Counted from the first letter of the stretch, positions 29,928 through 39,160 are shown. The stretch: 64,000 nucleotides of DNA from Cognatundibacterium griseum (GCF_014284195.1 NZ_JACOGC010000003.1:62001-126000); one strand, 5' to 3'. Notes: generated by a model not told the origin, from the sequence alone. Translations and numbers: made by a program.

Positions 29928-30060
29928 CAATTACGTAAAGGACTCAAACTGGCATGGTTAAACTGCTTCAAATGCTTTTCTTTTAAGAAAAATCTGCAAT
30001 TCCGTTGCCGTCACACGACATTATTGGGAAACAGGGTATTAAGCGAATTGGCAATGCGTC

Positions 30061-30096
30061 TGGCACAATTGTAATTTATGGCACAATGTTGATTTA
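30061..30096. repeat. Two adjacent 18-base direct repeats before ompA
   Basis: TGGCACAATTGTAATTTA (30061-30078) is followed directly by TGGCACAATGTTGATTTA (30079-30096), identical at 15 of 18 positions. They lie about 120 bases before the second OmpA gene and could be a regulator binding site or part of its promoter. Confidence 0.5.
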
Positions 30097-30212
30097 TAGC
30101 AGTTCACTGTTTGACGAAATAGTAATGTCATCAACCACGTGGTATCATCTGGTTTTATGCAGTCATTTGCGCAGTTTATCTGCGGTAATTCAATCTCAGT
30201 CGAGAGGATAAT

Positions 30213-30872
30213 ATGAAAAATTTAGTTAAACTCGTTATCGCAGCGTCCGCAGTGGCATCCTTTTCCGCTTCTGCACAACAAGATATCAAAGCAAACACAC
30301 CTACCAGCGGTTACGTACAAGATGGCCGTGGCGTGATTGCACGCGACCCATTCGGTCTGTGCTGGCGTACAGGCTACTGGACACCTGCTGACGCAGTGGC
30401 CGGTTGCGATGCTCCTCTGGTCAAAGAAGCTGCTCCAGCTCCTGCCCCAGCTCCTGCACCAGTTGCTGCTCCAGCACCTGTTAAACCAGCAGCTCCGGTA
30501 GCACCAACTTCCGAAAAAGTGACTTTCGCTGCCAGCGCACTGTTCGACTTCGACAAGTCTGTTCTGAAGCCAGAAGGCAAAGCACAACTGGATGACATGG
30601 CGTCCAAGCTCAAAGCAATCAACCTGGAAGTTGTTATTGCTGTTGGTCATACTGACTCTGTCGGTACAGATGCATACAACCAGAAACTGTCTGTACGCCG
30701 TGCAGAAGCAGTTAAAGCATATCTGGTCAGCAAAGGCATCGATGCCAACCGTGTTTACACTGAAGGCAAGGGCAAGAAACAGCCAGTTGCTGACAACAAA
30801 ACTTCCGAAGGCCGCGCTAAAAATCGCCGCGTTGAAATCGAAGTGGTTGGTACACGCAATGTCGCTAAGTAA
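30213..30872 (+). CDS. ompA: OmpA-family outer membrane protein (second of two)
   Basis: The 219-residue protein has a signal peptide ending around ASFSASA and the same GLCWRTGYWTPADAVAGCD block as its upstream paralogue. A low-complexity Ala/Pro linker follows (about residues 72-100), then an OmpA domain with ALFDFDKSVLKPEGKAQLD, VGHTDSVGTDAYNQKLSVRR and RAKNRRVEIEV. Codon use is strongly biased, which points to an abundant protein. It has its own terminator at 30894-30926. The two genes appear to be a tandem duplication that has diverged. Confidence 0.9.
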   Translation: MKNLVKLVIAASAVASFSASAQQDIKANTPTSGYVQDGRGVIARDPFGLCWRTGYWTPADAVAGCDAPLVKEAAPAPAPAPAPVAAPAPVKPAAPVAPTSEKVTFAASALFDFDKSVLKPEGKAQLDDMASKLKAINLEVVIAVGHTDSVGTDAYNQKLSVRRAEAVKAYLVSKGIDANRVYTEGKGKKQPVADNKTSEGRAKNRRVEIEVVGTRNVAK

Positions 30873-30893
30873 TCAGACCTGATTGCTTACACA

Positions 30894-30926
30894 AACCCCG
30901 CTGCGGCGGGGTTTCTTGTTTTTAGG
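30894..30926 (+). terminator. Intrinsic terminator of the second ompA gene
   Basis: AAACCCCGC (30894-30902) pairs perfectly with GCGGGGTTT (30907-30915) around a TGCG loop, followed by TCTTGTTTTT. Confidence 0.9.
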
Positions 30927-31022
30927 CCATACTTTGACACCGGGTAATGCCTCCGGCCAGTCCTTCGCCTACAATACGGTTTTACTCTTTTGCGTTTCAC
31001 GCACTCTCCGATTAAATACATC

Positions 31023-31727
31023 ATGTCCACATTGAATGCAGATCCGGCAGAAATCCAGAAATTCAGCGAACTGGCTCACCGCTGGTGGGATCCCAGCTCA
31101 GAATTCCGACCCTTGCACGAAATTAATCCGCTGCGGCTTGAGTGGATCAATCAGCGCATCCCGTTGCATGGCAAAAAGGTGATTGATGTCGGCTGTGGCG
31201 GCGGTATTCTGGCTGAATCCATGGCAAAAAAAGGCGCTACGGTAACCGGTATTGATTTATCGGAAAAAGCATTAAAAGTCGCGGATCTGCACAGCCTGGA
31301 ATCCGGAGTGAATATCCGCTATCAAAAAATCTCTGCGGAAGAAATGGCGCAAGCGGAACCGGCACAGTTTGATGTCGTCACTTGCATGGAAATGCTGGAG
31401 CATGTTCCCGATCCGGCCTCCGTGATCCGCGCCTGTGCGCAGATGGTCAAGCCTGGTGGAAGCGTCTTTTTCTCAACGCTCAACAGGAATCCGAAGTCCT
31501 ACCTGTTCGCTGTTATCGGAGCAGAATACTTGCTGCAGCTATTACCAAAAGGAACGCATGATTACGCCAAATTCATCACTCCGGCCGAGCTATCTCAGGA
31601 CGTACGCAATGCCGGTCTGGAATTGCAGGCGATGAAAGGATTGAGCTATAACCCGCTCACCAAAATTTACTCACTGAACAATGACACCAGTGTGAACTAC
31701 ATGATTGCCTGCCAGCGTCCCGGCTGA
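31023..31727 (+). CDS. ubiG: Ubiquinone biosynthesis O-methyltransferase UbiG
   Basis: The 234-residue SAM-dependent methyltransferase carries out both O-methylations of ubiquinone synthesis. [20 protein letters not shown] is the UbiG-specific N-terminus, [20 protein letters not shown] is the SAM motif, and [13 protein letters not shown] is the post-motif region. The ATG at 31023 gives the usual length; the in-frame ATG at 30990 adds 11 unlikely residues. gph follows 28 bases later, the standard beta-proteobacterial order. Confidence 0.95.
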   Translation: MSTLNADPAEIQKFSELAHRWWDPSSEFRPLHEINPLRLEWINQRIPLHGKKVIDVGCGGGILAESMAKKGATVTGIDLSEKALKVADLHSLESGVNIRYQKISAEEMAQAEPAQFDVVTCMEMLEHVPDPASVIRACAQMVKPGGSVFFSTLNRNPKSYLFAVIGAEYLLQLLPKGTHDYAKFITPAELSQDVRNAGLELQAMKGLSYNPLTKIYSLNNDTSVNYMIACQRPG

Positions 31728-31755
31728 TCATTGTCCACATTACTTTCTGTTTTTT

Positions 31756-32433
31756 ATGTATATCCCACAAGCAATCTTATTTGATCTGGACGGCACACTG
31801 GCAGATACCGCACCGGATCTGGCCGCAGCAATCAATGCCATGCGCAGCAAAAGAAATCTTCCTGCAGTGAACTACCACAGCCTGCGACCGTTTGCCTCTG
31901 CCGGAGCAAGAGGATTGCTCGGTGCCGGTTTTAATATCAGCCAGGAAGATGAAACTTACGAGCCCATGCGGATTGAATTTTTAAATCAGTACGAATCTGC
32001 GCTCGCCATCCATAGCCGTCTGTTCGATCATGTCCGGACGCTGCTCAGAGGGCTGGATGATCTGGGCATCAGCTGGGGCATTGTGACCAACAAAGCCATG
32101 CGCTTCACCAATCCACTGATTCCTTTGCTCGATTTGCAAGAAGCGCGCTGCGTCGTATCCGGCGACACCACTCCCCATGCGAAACCGCATCCGGCACCGC
32201 TGCTGGAAGCGGCGCGAAGGTTAGGAATACGCTCAGAATACTGCTGGTATATCGGAGATGATTTGCGCGATATACAGGCGGCGGAAGCCGCCGGCATGAC
32301 CAGCGTTGCTGCGGCCTGGGGCTATTGCGGCGCAGTGGAACCCAAAAACTGGAAGGCCACTGCGATCGTGGACAGCCCGCTGGAACTGCTGGAACTGATC
32401 CGCGCCAAACATTTGCAAGCCGCACACTCTTGA
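31756..32433 (+). CDS. gph: Phosphoglycolate phosphatase (HAD family)
   Basis: The 225-residue HAD hydrolase has motif I ILFDLDGTLADTAPDL at the N-terminus, a cap domain, motif II WGIVTNK, and motif IV YIGDDLRDIQAAEAAGM. It probably dephosphorylates 2-phosphoglycolate, consistent with its position after ubiG. Related HAD enzymes for other small phosphates cannot be excluded. The ATG at 31756 is the natural start; the frame open from 31705 overlaps ubiG. Confidence 0.9.
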   Translation: MYIPQAILFDLDGTLADTAPDLAAAINAMRSKRNLPAVNYHSLRPFASAGARGLLGAGFNISQEDETYEPMRIEFLNQYESALAIHSRLFDHVRTLLRGLDDLGISWGIVTNKAMRFTNPLIPLLDLQEARCVVSGDTTPHAKPHPAPLLEAARRLGIRSEYCWYIGDDLRDIQAAEAAGMTSVAAAWGYCGAVEPKNWKATAIVDSPLELLELIRAKHLQAAHS

Positions 32434-32436
32434 TTT

Positions 32437-32466
32437 TTGCAGCACCACCCCGATATCGGGTATACT
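32437..32466 (+). promoter_or_regulatory. Predicted promoter of ssrA
   Basis: TTGCAG at 32437-32442 and TATACT at 32461-32466 are separated by 18 bases and lie 12 bases before the mature tmRNA 5' end. This is a near-consensus sigma-70 promoter. Confidence 0.7.
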
Positions 32467-32478
32467 TGAGCAAGCTTT

Positions 32479-32838
32479 GGGGTCGACCTGGTTTCGACAG
32501 GGGTTGCAAAGCAGCGCAGGGCATACCGAGGCCAGACTACCTCGTAAATACAATCTGAACTATATAACTGCAAACGATAACTCGTACGCATTAGCCGCTT
32601 AATACCGGCTAACCTTACACCACCTCTTCCCTAGGGTGGGCTGGCAACAGCAGTAAGGACATTCATAGGGAATCGTTCTGAACCGGGTTACTTGGCGCAG
32701 AATTAAACTTAAGGTAACTCGTCCTGCCGCAGCGTGTGCGTCCGCGTCGTCAGGATTAAATCAAATGGCAGCACTAAGTATGTAGAACTGTCTGTAGAGT
32801 GCTTCTGGACGCGGGTTCGATTCCCGCCGACTCCACCA
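32479..32838 (+). ncRNA. ssrA: Transfer-messenger RNA
   Basis: The tRNA-like ends are clear. GGGGTCG at 32479-32485 pairs with CGACTCC at 32828-32834, followed by A and CCA at 32836-32838. The T-arm reads GGGTTCGATTCCC. The resume reading frame at 32570-32602 codes for A-N-D-N-S-Y-A-L-A-A and then TAA, a tag typical of beta-proteobacteria. tmRNA frees stalled ribosomes with SmpB and tags the product for proteolysis. A hairpin terminator follows directly. Confidence 0.97.
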
Positions 32839-32844
32839 ATATCC

Positions 32845-32877
32845 ATGCCCAACTGCGTATACAGTTGGGCATTTTTC
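32845..32877 (+). terminator. Intrinsic terminator of ssrA
   Basis: ATGCCCAACTG (32845-32855) pairs perfectly with CAGTTGGGCAT (32862-32872), followed by TTTTT. Confidence 0.9.
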
Positions 32878-32904
32878 TTGCCCCCGTATGTTTGCGAGGG
32901 TTTC

Positions 32905-33010
32905 TGCGGACTTCGAGGTTCGGCTGGGTGACCAGAAAAAGCCTGTTTTGACTTTCTCCAGGCCATTATTCTCTCCACCACCGCCATGTTGAAGTTGCCC
33001 GAAGTCCGCA
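32905..33010. repeat. Spaced 11-base inverted repeat next to ssrA
   Basis: TGCGGACTTCG at 32905-32915 and its exact complement CGAAGTCCGCA at 33000-33010 flank 84 bases just downstream of the tmRNA gene. It may be a relic of an inserted element, but no transposase or integrase is present. Confidence 0.4.
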
Positions 33011-33106
33011 AAGGCCGCACCGTGCGTCGTTATAAATCAACGTGTTACGCGCGGACGAATCAAGCGGTTTGTTTTCGGCATCGGTAGGCTGCGGAGAAAG
33101 GTGACC

Positions 33107-33820
33107 ATGAAATGCTGGATTTGTGGTGCGGAAGAGGCTGCGACGCGCGAGCACCTCACCAAAGCATCTGACCTGAAGGCTCTGTTCGGAAAGCCCTCTC
33201 AGCGCAACCCGCTCTATTTCCACGCCAGTGACCTCACCGGTATATCCAGACGTCGCAATATCCGTGTTGGCCGCCTGAAGTCAGACACGCTGAAATTCGC
33301 GCATCGCATCTGCCTGACCTGCAACAGCGCGCGCACACAGCCGTATGACTACGCCTGGGAGCTTTGTTCGCGCGATTTGCGCGCGGCAGTGCCAAGGTTG
33401 CTGGCCAAGGGCTCTTTCCGAGCCAACTCGCTATTCCACTACGATACGCGGCGCTCCATGCGCTTCGTGCACCTGTACTTCACGAAGCTGTTCGGTTGTG
33501 CAGTGATCGAGGGCGGATTGCCCATTGACATCGAGCCTTTCAGTGAAGCTATTATGAGCGGTCGTCCGCATCCGCACCTTTACCTTGCCTTTGGCCATCT
33601 GCCATTGCCGGTTGTGATGGCAGGCGGGTCCGACGTTCATACGGCGCAGTTGGAGGGCAAGGTAGCGTTTGCCACGTGGCTATACCACGTGGGCGACTTG
33701 GCGGTGAATGTGATGTATGCCCTGTCGGGACAAGATCGCGAAAGACTCAAGGTTGCTTGGCATCCCTACATGGGAGCCCAGCGACTTAGCTTCACGCAAT
33801 TTAGTGGGAACACAGACTAA
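33107..33820 (+). CDS. HNH-like zinc protein of unknown function
   Basis: The 237-residue protein begins MKCWICGAEEAATREHLTKA and has a second cysteine pair in RICLTCNSARTQPYD near residue 68. This CxxC...H...CxxCN pattern resembles zinc-stabilised HNH nuclease modules. No clear match covers the remaining 150 residues, which include hydrophobic strands around LYLAFGHLPLPVVMAGG. The start could also be GTG at 33101, since GGAGAAAGG lies before both. It is isolated, with about 260 bases without genes on each side, and sits just beyond ssrA, a common insertion site. Nuclease function is only suggested by the cysteine and histidine spacing. Confidence 0.6.
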   Translation: MKCWICGAEEAATREHLTKASDLKALFGKPSQRNPLYFHASDLTGISRRRNIRVGRLKSDTLKFAHRICLTCNSARTQPYDYAWELCSRDLRAAVPRLLAKGSFRANSLFHYDTRRSMRFVHLYFTKLFGCAVIEGGLPIDIEPFSEAIMSGRPHPHLYLAFGHLPLPVVMAGGSDVHTAQLEGKVAFATWLYHVGDLAVNVMYALSGQDRERLKVAWHPYMGAQRLSFTQFSGNTD

Positions 33821-34087
33821 GCGCAAGGATATTAGTCATTCAACGGCTCTGAGCGGCTTTCGTTAGTGAAGAAATCAGCGCGCAATGGAATAAGCGAGAA
33901 CCGTTTTCAGAAACTACTGACTAGTCGGTGCGCTGGACATCAGCTCAAGGATCGGTTCCTTTCCACCCGAGAAATCCGGCAGCAATTCATGTTCACTCAA
34001 AACAAAGCGTCCACAGATGCGCTAGAGATATTTGCAATCTCCCAGACGTTCGCCAGCGTCTGAGGGATGCCGATATTCAGATTACAA

Positions 34088-34657
34088 TTAACTATCCATC
34101 AAACCGGCATTCCTGCGCATCATTTCCCGTTCAATCGTCTGCATGACAGAAACCTGAAACGACTCCTCTTTCAATGTGAAGGGATTCCAAAGCGAACGCG
34201 CCGGATTAGCCAGAGACCCGCCATATACATGAATACTGTAGGATGCCTGCGGCAGTGGGTTAGAAATGCTGTGAATCACATCCGGCGCAAGCATCATCAC
34301 GTCAGGTGCGGCCATATTCTGCCGATGCGTTTCCGCGAGCTGCCCGCCCTCCCGACGATAAAAGACGTTATTCTCGCAACCTCGGTATAAACCAATCACC
34401 GCCCAAGTCAGGTGATTGTGCGGCGGACTCAACAGCCGGCTCGCCATGCTGACCTGAAGAATTGTCAAATCAGGAGATTGGTGTAAAAACACATATCGGG
34501 CAGATTCTTCCGGTTTCAGTTCCTCTACTTTCAGGGTGGCTTCGATCGCTATTGGGTCTGCGACGATGGCAGACAAGATTTCCTCAACCGCGTGCGCCGG
34601 GCGCGGCAGCGCAAGTGCTCTGCGACAAGAGTCGATGAATAACGGGATATTCAGCAT
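34088..34657 (-). CDS. Cupin-fold metal enzyme (cysteine dioxygenase-like)
   Basis: The 189-residue protein resembles small cupin oxygenases of the cysteine dioxygenase type. SPPHNHLTWAVIGLYRGCEN carries the metal-binding His-x-His motif at about residues 79-81, and APDVIHSISNP carries the third histidine. Its substrate is unknown; family members act on cysteine or other thiols. GGAGG lies 8 bases before the ATG, a strong ribosome binding site. It is a single gene, with short gene-free flanks. Confidence 0.7.
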   Translation of the reverse strand: MLNIPLFIDSCRRALALPRPAHAVEEILSAIVADPIAIEATLKVEELKPEESARYVFLHQSPDLTILQVSMASRLLSPPHNHLTWAVIGLYRGCENNVFYRREGGQLAETHRQNMAAPDVMMLAPDVIHSISNPLPQASYSIHVYGGSLANPARSLWNPFTLKEESFQVSVMQTIEREMMRRNAGLMDS

Positions 34658-34909
34658 AAGAAAACCTCCAACTCAACACGTGCTCAGCTGATATTTTGTG
34701 ATTGGGCAAAACAAAGGATTAATGTTGACGACTGAATACCGATTCTTCCTACGACCAACTACGGTTGTAACGATTTGAGGTATTTCCGACACCCGGATTA
34801 ACGTTATTCCCTGCACTCCCTCAGCTAAAACCAATCAGTTTTGTCCTGATGAGACATGTATCACTCGGCTTCATATTCGGCAGAGTGTTCGCAAGCCGGA
34901 TGCAATCTG

Positions 34910-35839
34910 TCAGTTTGAACGAGGTAACTTGCGTAGCCAGGCATCGACTACGGCAGTAACCGGATAATCTGCATTGCCAAGTGAACGGTTAATCGCCATG
35001 TGCCCGCGTAAACCTGTATCGTCAAAACCATGCACTTCGACTGTTGTACCGGCCTGTACCAATGCCCTGGCCAGTGCCTCAGACTGATTTTTTCCATCTG
35101 CCCGGTTGATATGGGCAATCAGAAGTCTCGGCGCATTTGGAGCTGCAGCCTGCCATGTCGGTGATAAAGCACGCTGGCGTACCGGGTCGGTTCCGAATGT
35201 TTGCACATACGTATCCTGCATAAAGCGGCCGCCTTCCCGAATCTGGCGCGGAACGTCATAACACGCGCCGTCCAGTGCAATAATGCCTTGAATATCTTCT
35301 AAAGAAAGGCCTGCCCGGTTCAGATACTGAGGGTCAGTACCAACCAATGCCACCAAATGTGCTCCGGCACTATGTCCCATTAAAACGATACGGGATGCAT
35401 CAACTCCCAGGGTGGCAGCATTACTCCTGATCCAGGAGAATGCCGCGGCAACATCCGCCGCCTGCTGTTCCACGGTTGCATCGGGCACCAGCCGATAATT
35501 GATCGACGCAAAGGCATAGCCATCATTTGTAAAGTGTTCTACCTTTTCAAGCCCGGTGGCATTTCTTTTGTCACCGTGCATCCAGCCTCCTCCATGAACA
35601 AAGAGAATCAGCGGCGCTGGTTTCGTATTCTTGGTATGCCAGAAATCAAGCTTCTGTAAAGACTCCCGTCCGTAGGCATATTCTGTCCGCTCAAAGGATA
35701 ATGCTCCTGTCGTTGCGGGCGCCATTTCCGAAGACAGTCTGTCCTGATAGGGCGTGACAGGCGTGGCAGCCAGAGATGAATGCAGGAATGCGAGAAAAAA
35801 GCTGCCGGCAACAAGTTTTTGTATAGTGTTGGGAGTCAT
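34910..35839 (-). CDS. Exported alpha/beta hydrolase (esterase/lipase type)
   Basis: The 309-residue protein starts with a signal peptide (LVAGSFFLAFLHSSLAA, about residues 9-25). It has the oxyanion motif HGGGWMHGDKRN (82-93), the nucleophile Ser157 in MGHSAGAHL, and a likely final histidine in TGLRGHMAINRSLG. This is the BD-FAE/kynurenine formamidase-like branch of esterases. Export suggests an extracytoplasmic ester substrate. The ATG at 35839 has GGAAGG just upstream; the frame continues to 35878 but has no such site. Confidence 0.82.
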   Translation of the reverse strand: MTPNTIQKLVAGSFFLAFLHSSLAATPVTPYQDRLSSEMAPATTGALSFERTEYAYGRESLQKLDFWHTKNTKPAPLILFVHGGGWMHGDKRNATGLEKVEHFTNDGYAFASINYRLVPDATVEQQAADVAAAFSWIRSNAATLGVDASRIVLMGHSAGAHLVALVGTDPQYLNRAGLSLEDIQGIIALDGACYDVPRQIREGGRFMQDTYVQTFGTDPVRQRALSPTWQAAAPNAPRLLIAHINRADGKNQSEALARALVQAGTTVEVHGFDDTGLRGHMAINRSLGNADYPVTAVVDAWLRKLPRSN

Positions 35840-36084
35840 TTGGACCTTCCGATACATATGCATGCACGTGACTGACACAATTTATCTGGATTTTTATGGT
35901 TCCGCCAGCACTGATGCAATATGCATTCAACGTTTCTCGTATGTTCAGCCCCATCAAATTCAAATCTCCCCGCTACTCCATTTCTGACAGTATTTTTTGA
36001 CATATTTATTTTTGGGAAAGTCGAAAATATTTCCATTATGCTATGATGGCAATTCATCTATTTTCTGTCGGGAGCAGACCCTAT

Positions 36085-37041
36085 ATGCTGTATCGCGGTT
36101 TAAAAGTTGCACTGATTGTTCCCTGCTATAACGAAGAAATTGCAATTGCAAAAGTAATACGGGATTTCCGGCATGCAATGCCGGCAATCGAAATTTTTGT
36201 CTTTGATAACAACTCCAATGATCGAACTTCGCAGGTAGCCCGCTCGGAAAACGCGCGGGTGATTCATGTTTCCCTGCGCGGAAAAGGTAATGTGGTACGC
36301 CGCATGTTTTCTGATGTCGATGCCGACGTTTTTGTCATGGTTGACGGCGATGCGACCTATGATGCGAGCGCATTGACCACCATGGTCGATAAGCTGATTG
36401 ATGAACGTCTTGACATGGTAGTCGGTTGTCGTAAAACCCCGGAGGAATCCGCCAGTGACGCTTATCGGCGGGGTCATCAATGGGGTAATAAAATGCTGAC
36501 GCAAAGCGTGGTTCAGATTTTTGGCGGTGAATTCAGCGACATGCTGTCCGGCTATCGGGTATTCAGCCGACGTTATGCAAAATCATTTCCGGCTTTATCA
36601 AAAGGATTTGAGATTGAGACTGAACTGACGATACATGCCCTTGAGCTTCGCATGCCGTACGGTGAAGTGATCACCTCATATGGTGTCCGGCCCGAAGGCT
36701 CCGAAAGCAAACTGGCCACATACCGGGATGGCTGGCGTATTCTGAAAACGATTCTCCGGCTATATATGTGCGAGCGTCCATTGGCATTTTTTGGCATTTG
36801 CGCAGCAGTCATGGCAATGCTGTCGATACTGGTAGCCATTCCCCTGTTTGTCGAATACCTGGAAATCGGTCTGGTGCCACGTCTCCCCACCGCCGTCTTA
36901 TGCGCGTCGATCATGGTCTGCGCCTTGCTGTCATTTTTTTGCGGCCTGATACTCGACAATGTCACCCGCGGAAGGCATGAAATTAAGCGTCTTGCGTATC
37001 TCGGGTTTCCGCTCGCCTCTCCTTCAGGAGACAATGAGTGA
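36085..37041 (+). CDS. GtrB/DPM-type glycosyltransferase family 2
   Basis: The 318-residue protein has a GT-A fold with IVPCYNEEIAIAKVIRDF near the start and the nucleotide/metal motif MVDGDATYDASAL. The acceptor-side region SGYRVFSRRYAKSFP follows. Two C-terminal membrane helices lie at about 232-258 and 273-298. Such enzymes move a sugar from a nucleotide donor to a polyprenyl phosphate on the inner membrane face. GGGAGCAG lies before the ATG at 36085; the frame from 36043 has no ribosome binding site. The next gene starts inside its stop. Confidence 0.85.
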   Translation: MLYRGLKVALIVPCYNEEIAIAKVIRDFRHAMPAIEIFVFDNNSNDRTSQVARSENARVIHVSLRGKGNVVRRMFSDVDADVFVMVDGDATYDASALTTMVDKLIDERLDMVVGCRKTPEESASDAYRRGHQWGNKMLTQSVVQIFGGEFSDMLSGYRVFSRRYAKSFPALSKGFEIETELTIHALELRMPYGEVITSYGVRPEGSESKLATYRDGWRILKTILRLYMCERPLAFFGICAAVMAMLSILVAIPLFVEYLEIGLVPRLPTAVLCASIMVCALLSFFCGLILDNVTRGRHEIKRLAYLGFPLASPSGDNE

Positions 37042-37433
37042 AATCCCCGTATCAGCTGTTGTGGTTCCTTGTGGCGGGAAGTCTGGGTTTTTGTGTTGAT
37101 ACCGGGGTGCTGTATCTGTTGAAAAATGCCATCGGCCTGTACGAAGCACGGCTGGTTTCTTTTTTATGCGCAGTTTTTTCAACCTGGCTGATTAACCGCA
37201 CAATGACTTTTCAGGGCAGCAAGTCAGGGTTGACTGTCAGAAAAGAGTTTCTTGTTTATTTGTTGCTGATGGTAATTGGTGGGGGATTTAATTATGGTAC
37301 GTATGCATTCCTGGTCCACACCTATCGTCAGATCGCTGAATATCCGGTGCTGGCGGTTGCTGCAGGCAGCATTGCGGGCATGACCATCAATTTATTGACC
37401 TCAAAATATCTTTTATTCCGTTTCCACCGTTAG
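37038..37433 (+). CDS. GtrA-family membrane protein (putative lipid-linked sugar flippase)
   Basis: The 131-residue protein has four predicted membrane helices covering nearly its whole length. FLVAGSLGFCVDTGVLYLL is the typical GtrA opening and INLLTSKYLLFRFHR the typical end. In O-antigen glucosylation systems GtrA is thought to flip the polyprenyl-linked sugar made by GtrB to the periplasm. The start is GTG at 37038, overlapping the previous stop, with AGGAG 7 bases upstream, so the two genes are translationally coupled. Confidence 0.85.
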   Translation: MKSPYQLLWFLVAGSLGFCVDTGVLYLLKNAIGLYEARLVSFLCAVFSTWLINRTMTFQGSKSGLTVRKEFLVYLLLMVIGGGFNYGTYAFLVHTYRQIAEYPVLAVAAGSIAGMTINLLTSKYLLFRFHR

Positions 37434-37534
37434 TACGCTGCTTCAATCTCAGCTTGTCGGATTAACTTTGATTGCCGATCCCTTAAGTCAGATTTCTCCG
37501 GCGGACGGCCGCTCCGGACCACCTTGATATACCT

Positions 37535-39160
37535 ATGAAATTCAGCACACCTTCCGGTTACCGCATCCTGTTTTCAACGCTCTTTTTAATTACGGTATCA
37601 GTATTCTGGTACGGAGTTTTCCGCGATATAACATTACCCGGACTTTATATGGATGGCGTCAATCCTGACTACATTGCCGCAAGTCTGTTGCACCCGGAAA
37701 TGAAAAATCCAGCCTGGACTTTACCAACAACCTGTTTCCCGATTCTTGGCAGTCTGTATCACGGAGTACAAAATATCTACGCGGGTCTGCCACTGTTTTA
37801 TTTATTTGGAACCAATATTATTACCCTCAGAATTGCCCAGTCTTTATTCGGCGCAATGATTGTTGGGTTGGTATATCTGATTGCACACCGGATGACTCAG
37901 AACCTGCTGCTCAGTTTTATTGCGGCGCTTTGCCTGGCAACCGATATCGCACTGATCGCTTCTTTCCGCACGCAAAACTATATTATTCTCGGCGGCATGA
38001 TGTGGCTCTTGCTGGCCGTATTCCCATTATCGAAAACACACGAGGATCAATATTCAGTCAAACAATTATTCAGCTCAGGTATTTTTTACGGCTTATCGAT
38101 ATACGGGTATTTCGTTTTCGCTTTCTTTTTTCCCGTGTTTCTTTTTTATACGGTCCGTATTTCCACTCAACAGCGAAAATACCGCAATAGCCTCATCTGG
38201 TGTGCCGGTGTCGCGACAGGTCTGCTGCCATATGTTCTTGGCTATCTGTCGATGGGCATCGCATTGGGCAGCATTCAGGGATTTATCAATTTCCTGATCG
38301 GCACGACAAAAAGTCTGAACCCGCTATCATCCACGCTTTCATTACCGCTTGCGTATTTGTACAGCTTTGATATGGCGCACCTCGCGGTGACGAATGGCGG
38401 AAATGAGCTGATGATTCTGGGACAGACCGTCACTATGAATCCATTGGTGAATGCCAAATTCAGCGCATTGCTCATTTCGGTTTCGGCGCTGCTTTTCCTG
38501 TCCTTGTTCCGTTATTTCCGGGGCAGCAAGTTAAGGCAAGAAAGCTTCTTTCCTCTGGAATTATTACCCTGCAGTTATCTGTTAGTTGCAGGGCTGCTCG
38601 GGCAGCGCTTGTGGGCTCACCACTTTTCCGTCATCACGCCTTTGCTATATCTACTTAGCGCGCAGCTTATCGCCCAGCTTTGTTTCAAATTTGAAGCTCC
38701 CCGTTCTGCAGGGAGATGGTCGAAACTTGCGAACGTCGTGATTCTGCTGCTAGGTATATGCGTTATCAGCGGAAACCTCTATCAGCAAAATCATTTTTTT
38801 GCGAAGCTGGAAGAAACCGGTGGAACCGGAAAAATGCCTGTTGCGATAAATGAGATGGCAAGCGAAGCGCTGACACAACACAGGAATGAATTTTATATCT
38901 TCCCGGAATGGGGATTTATGATGCCTTTTGCATTCCTCACCGGGAATCAGATTGCGTATGCAGTTGATGTTAATGAATTCACAAAAAATCCCGACAAGAC
39001 AAACTTTAAACGCGTCAATGTCCCTTATTGGGATCAGAAAGATACTGAAAAATACCAGGCGCAATTAACTTCACTCGGCGCCCTGAATACGGAAGTTAAA
39101 ACTTATATGAGGAAAGACGGACAACCCGCATTCTATTTGCTCTCCGCAACCTTGCCTTGA
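37535..39160 (+). CDS. Multi-span GT-C glycosyltransferase (ArnT/PMT-like)
   Basis: The 541-residue protein has about ten membrane helices and a soluble C-terminal domain from about residue 430. An acidic first periplasmic loop (LYMDGVNPDYIA) fits the catalytic Asp of GT-C enzymes that use polyprenyl-phosphate sugars. It follows the GtrB- and GtrA-like genes by about 100 bases and is probably the third component, which transfers the flipped sugar to an acceptor. The acceptor (LPS, protein or other glycan) cannot be told. Base composition is slightly richer in A and T than the neighbours. Confidence 0.72.
   Translation: MKFSTPSGYRILFSTLFLITVSVFWYGVFRDITLPGLYMDGVNPDYIAASLLHPEMKNPAWTLPTTCFPILGSLYHGVQNIYAGLPLFYLFGTNIITLRIAQSLFGAMIVGLVYLIAHRMTQNLLLSFIAALCLATDIALIASFRTQNYIILGGMMWLLLAVFPLSKTHEDQYSVKQLFSSGIFYGLSIYGYFVFAFFFPVFLFYTVRISTQQRKYRNSLIWCAGVATGLLPYVLGYLSMGIALGSIQGFINFLIGTTKSLNPLSSTLSLPLAYLYSFDMAHLAVTNGGNELMILGQTVTMNPLVNAKFSALLISVSALLFLSLFRYFRGSKLRQESFFPLELLPCSYLLVAGLLGQRLWAHHFSVITPLLYLLSAQLIAQLCFKFEAPRSAGRWSKLANVVILLLGICVISGNLYQQNHFFAKLEETGGTGKMPVAINEMASEALTQHRNEFYIFPEWGFMMPFAFLTGNQIAYAVDVNEFTKNPDKTNFKRVNVPYWDQKDTEKYQAQLTSLGALNTEVKTYMRKDGQPAFYLLSATLP

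Noticed and set aside
32709..33020. Minus-strand open frame of 103 codons across the tmRNA 3' end
   Set aside because: It is antisense to ssrA. The apparent GGNRTRV motif is just the reverse complement of the tmRNA T-arm, a well-known false gene.
32839..34087. Integrated prophage or island at ssrA
   Set aside because: No integrase, phage structural gene or duplicated tmRNA end was seen; only a possible remnant is claimed.
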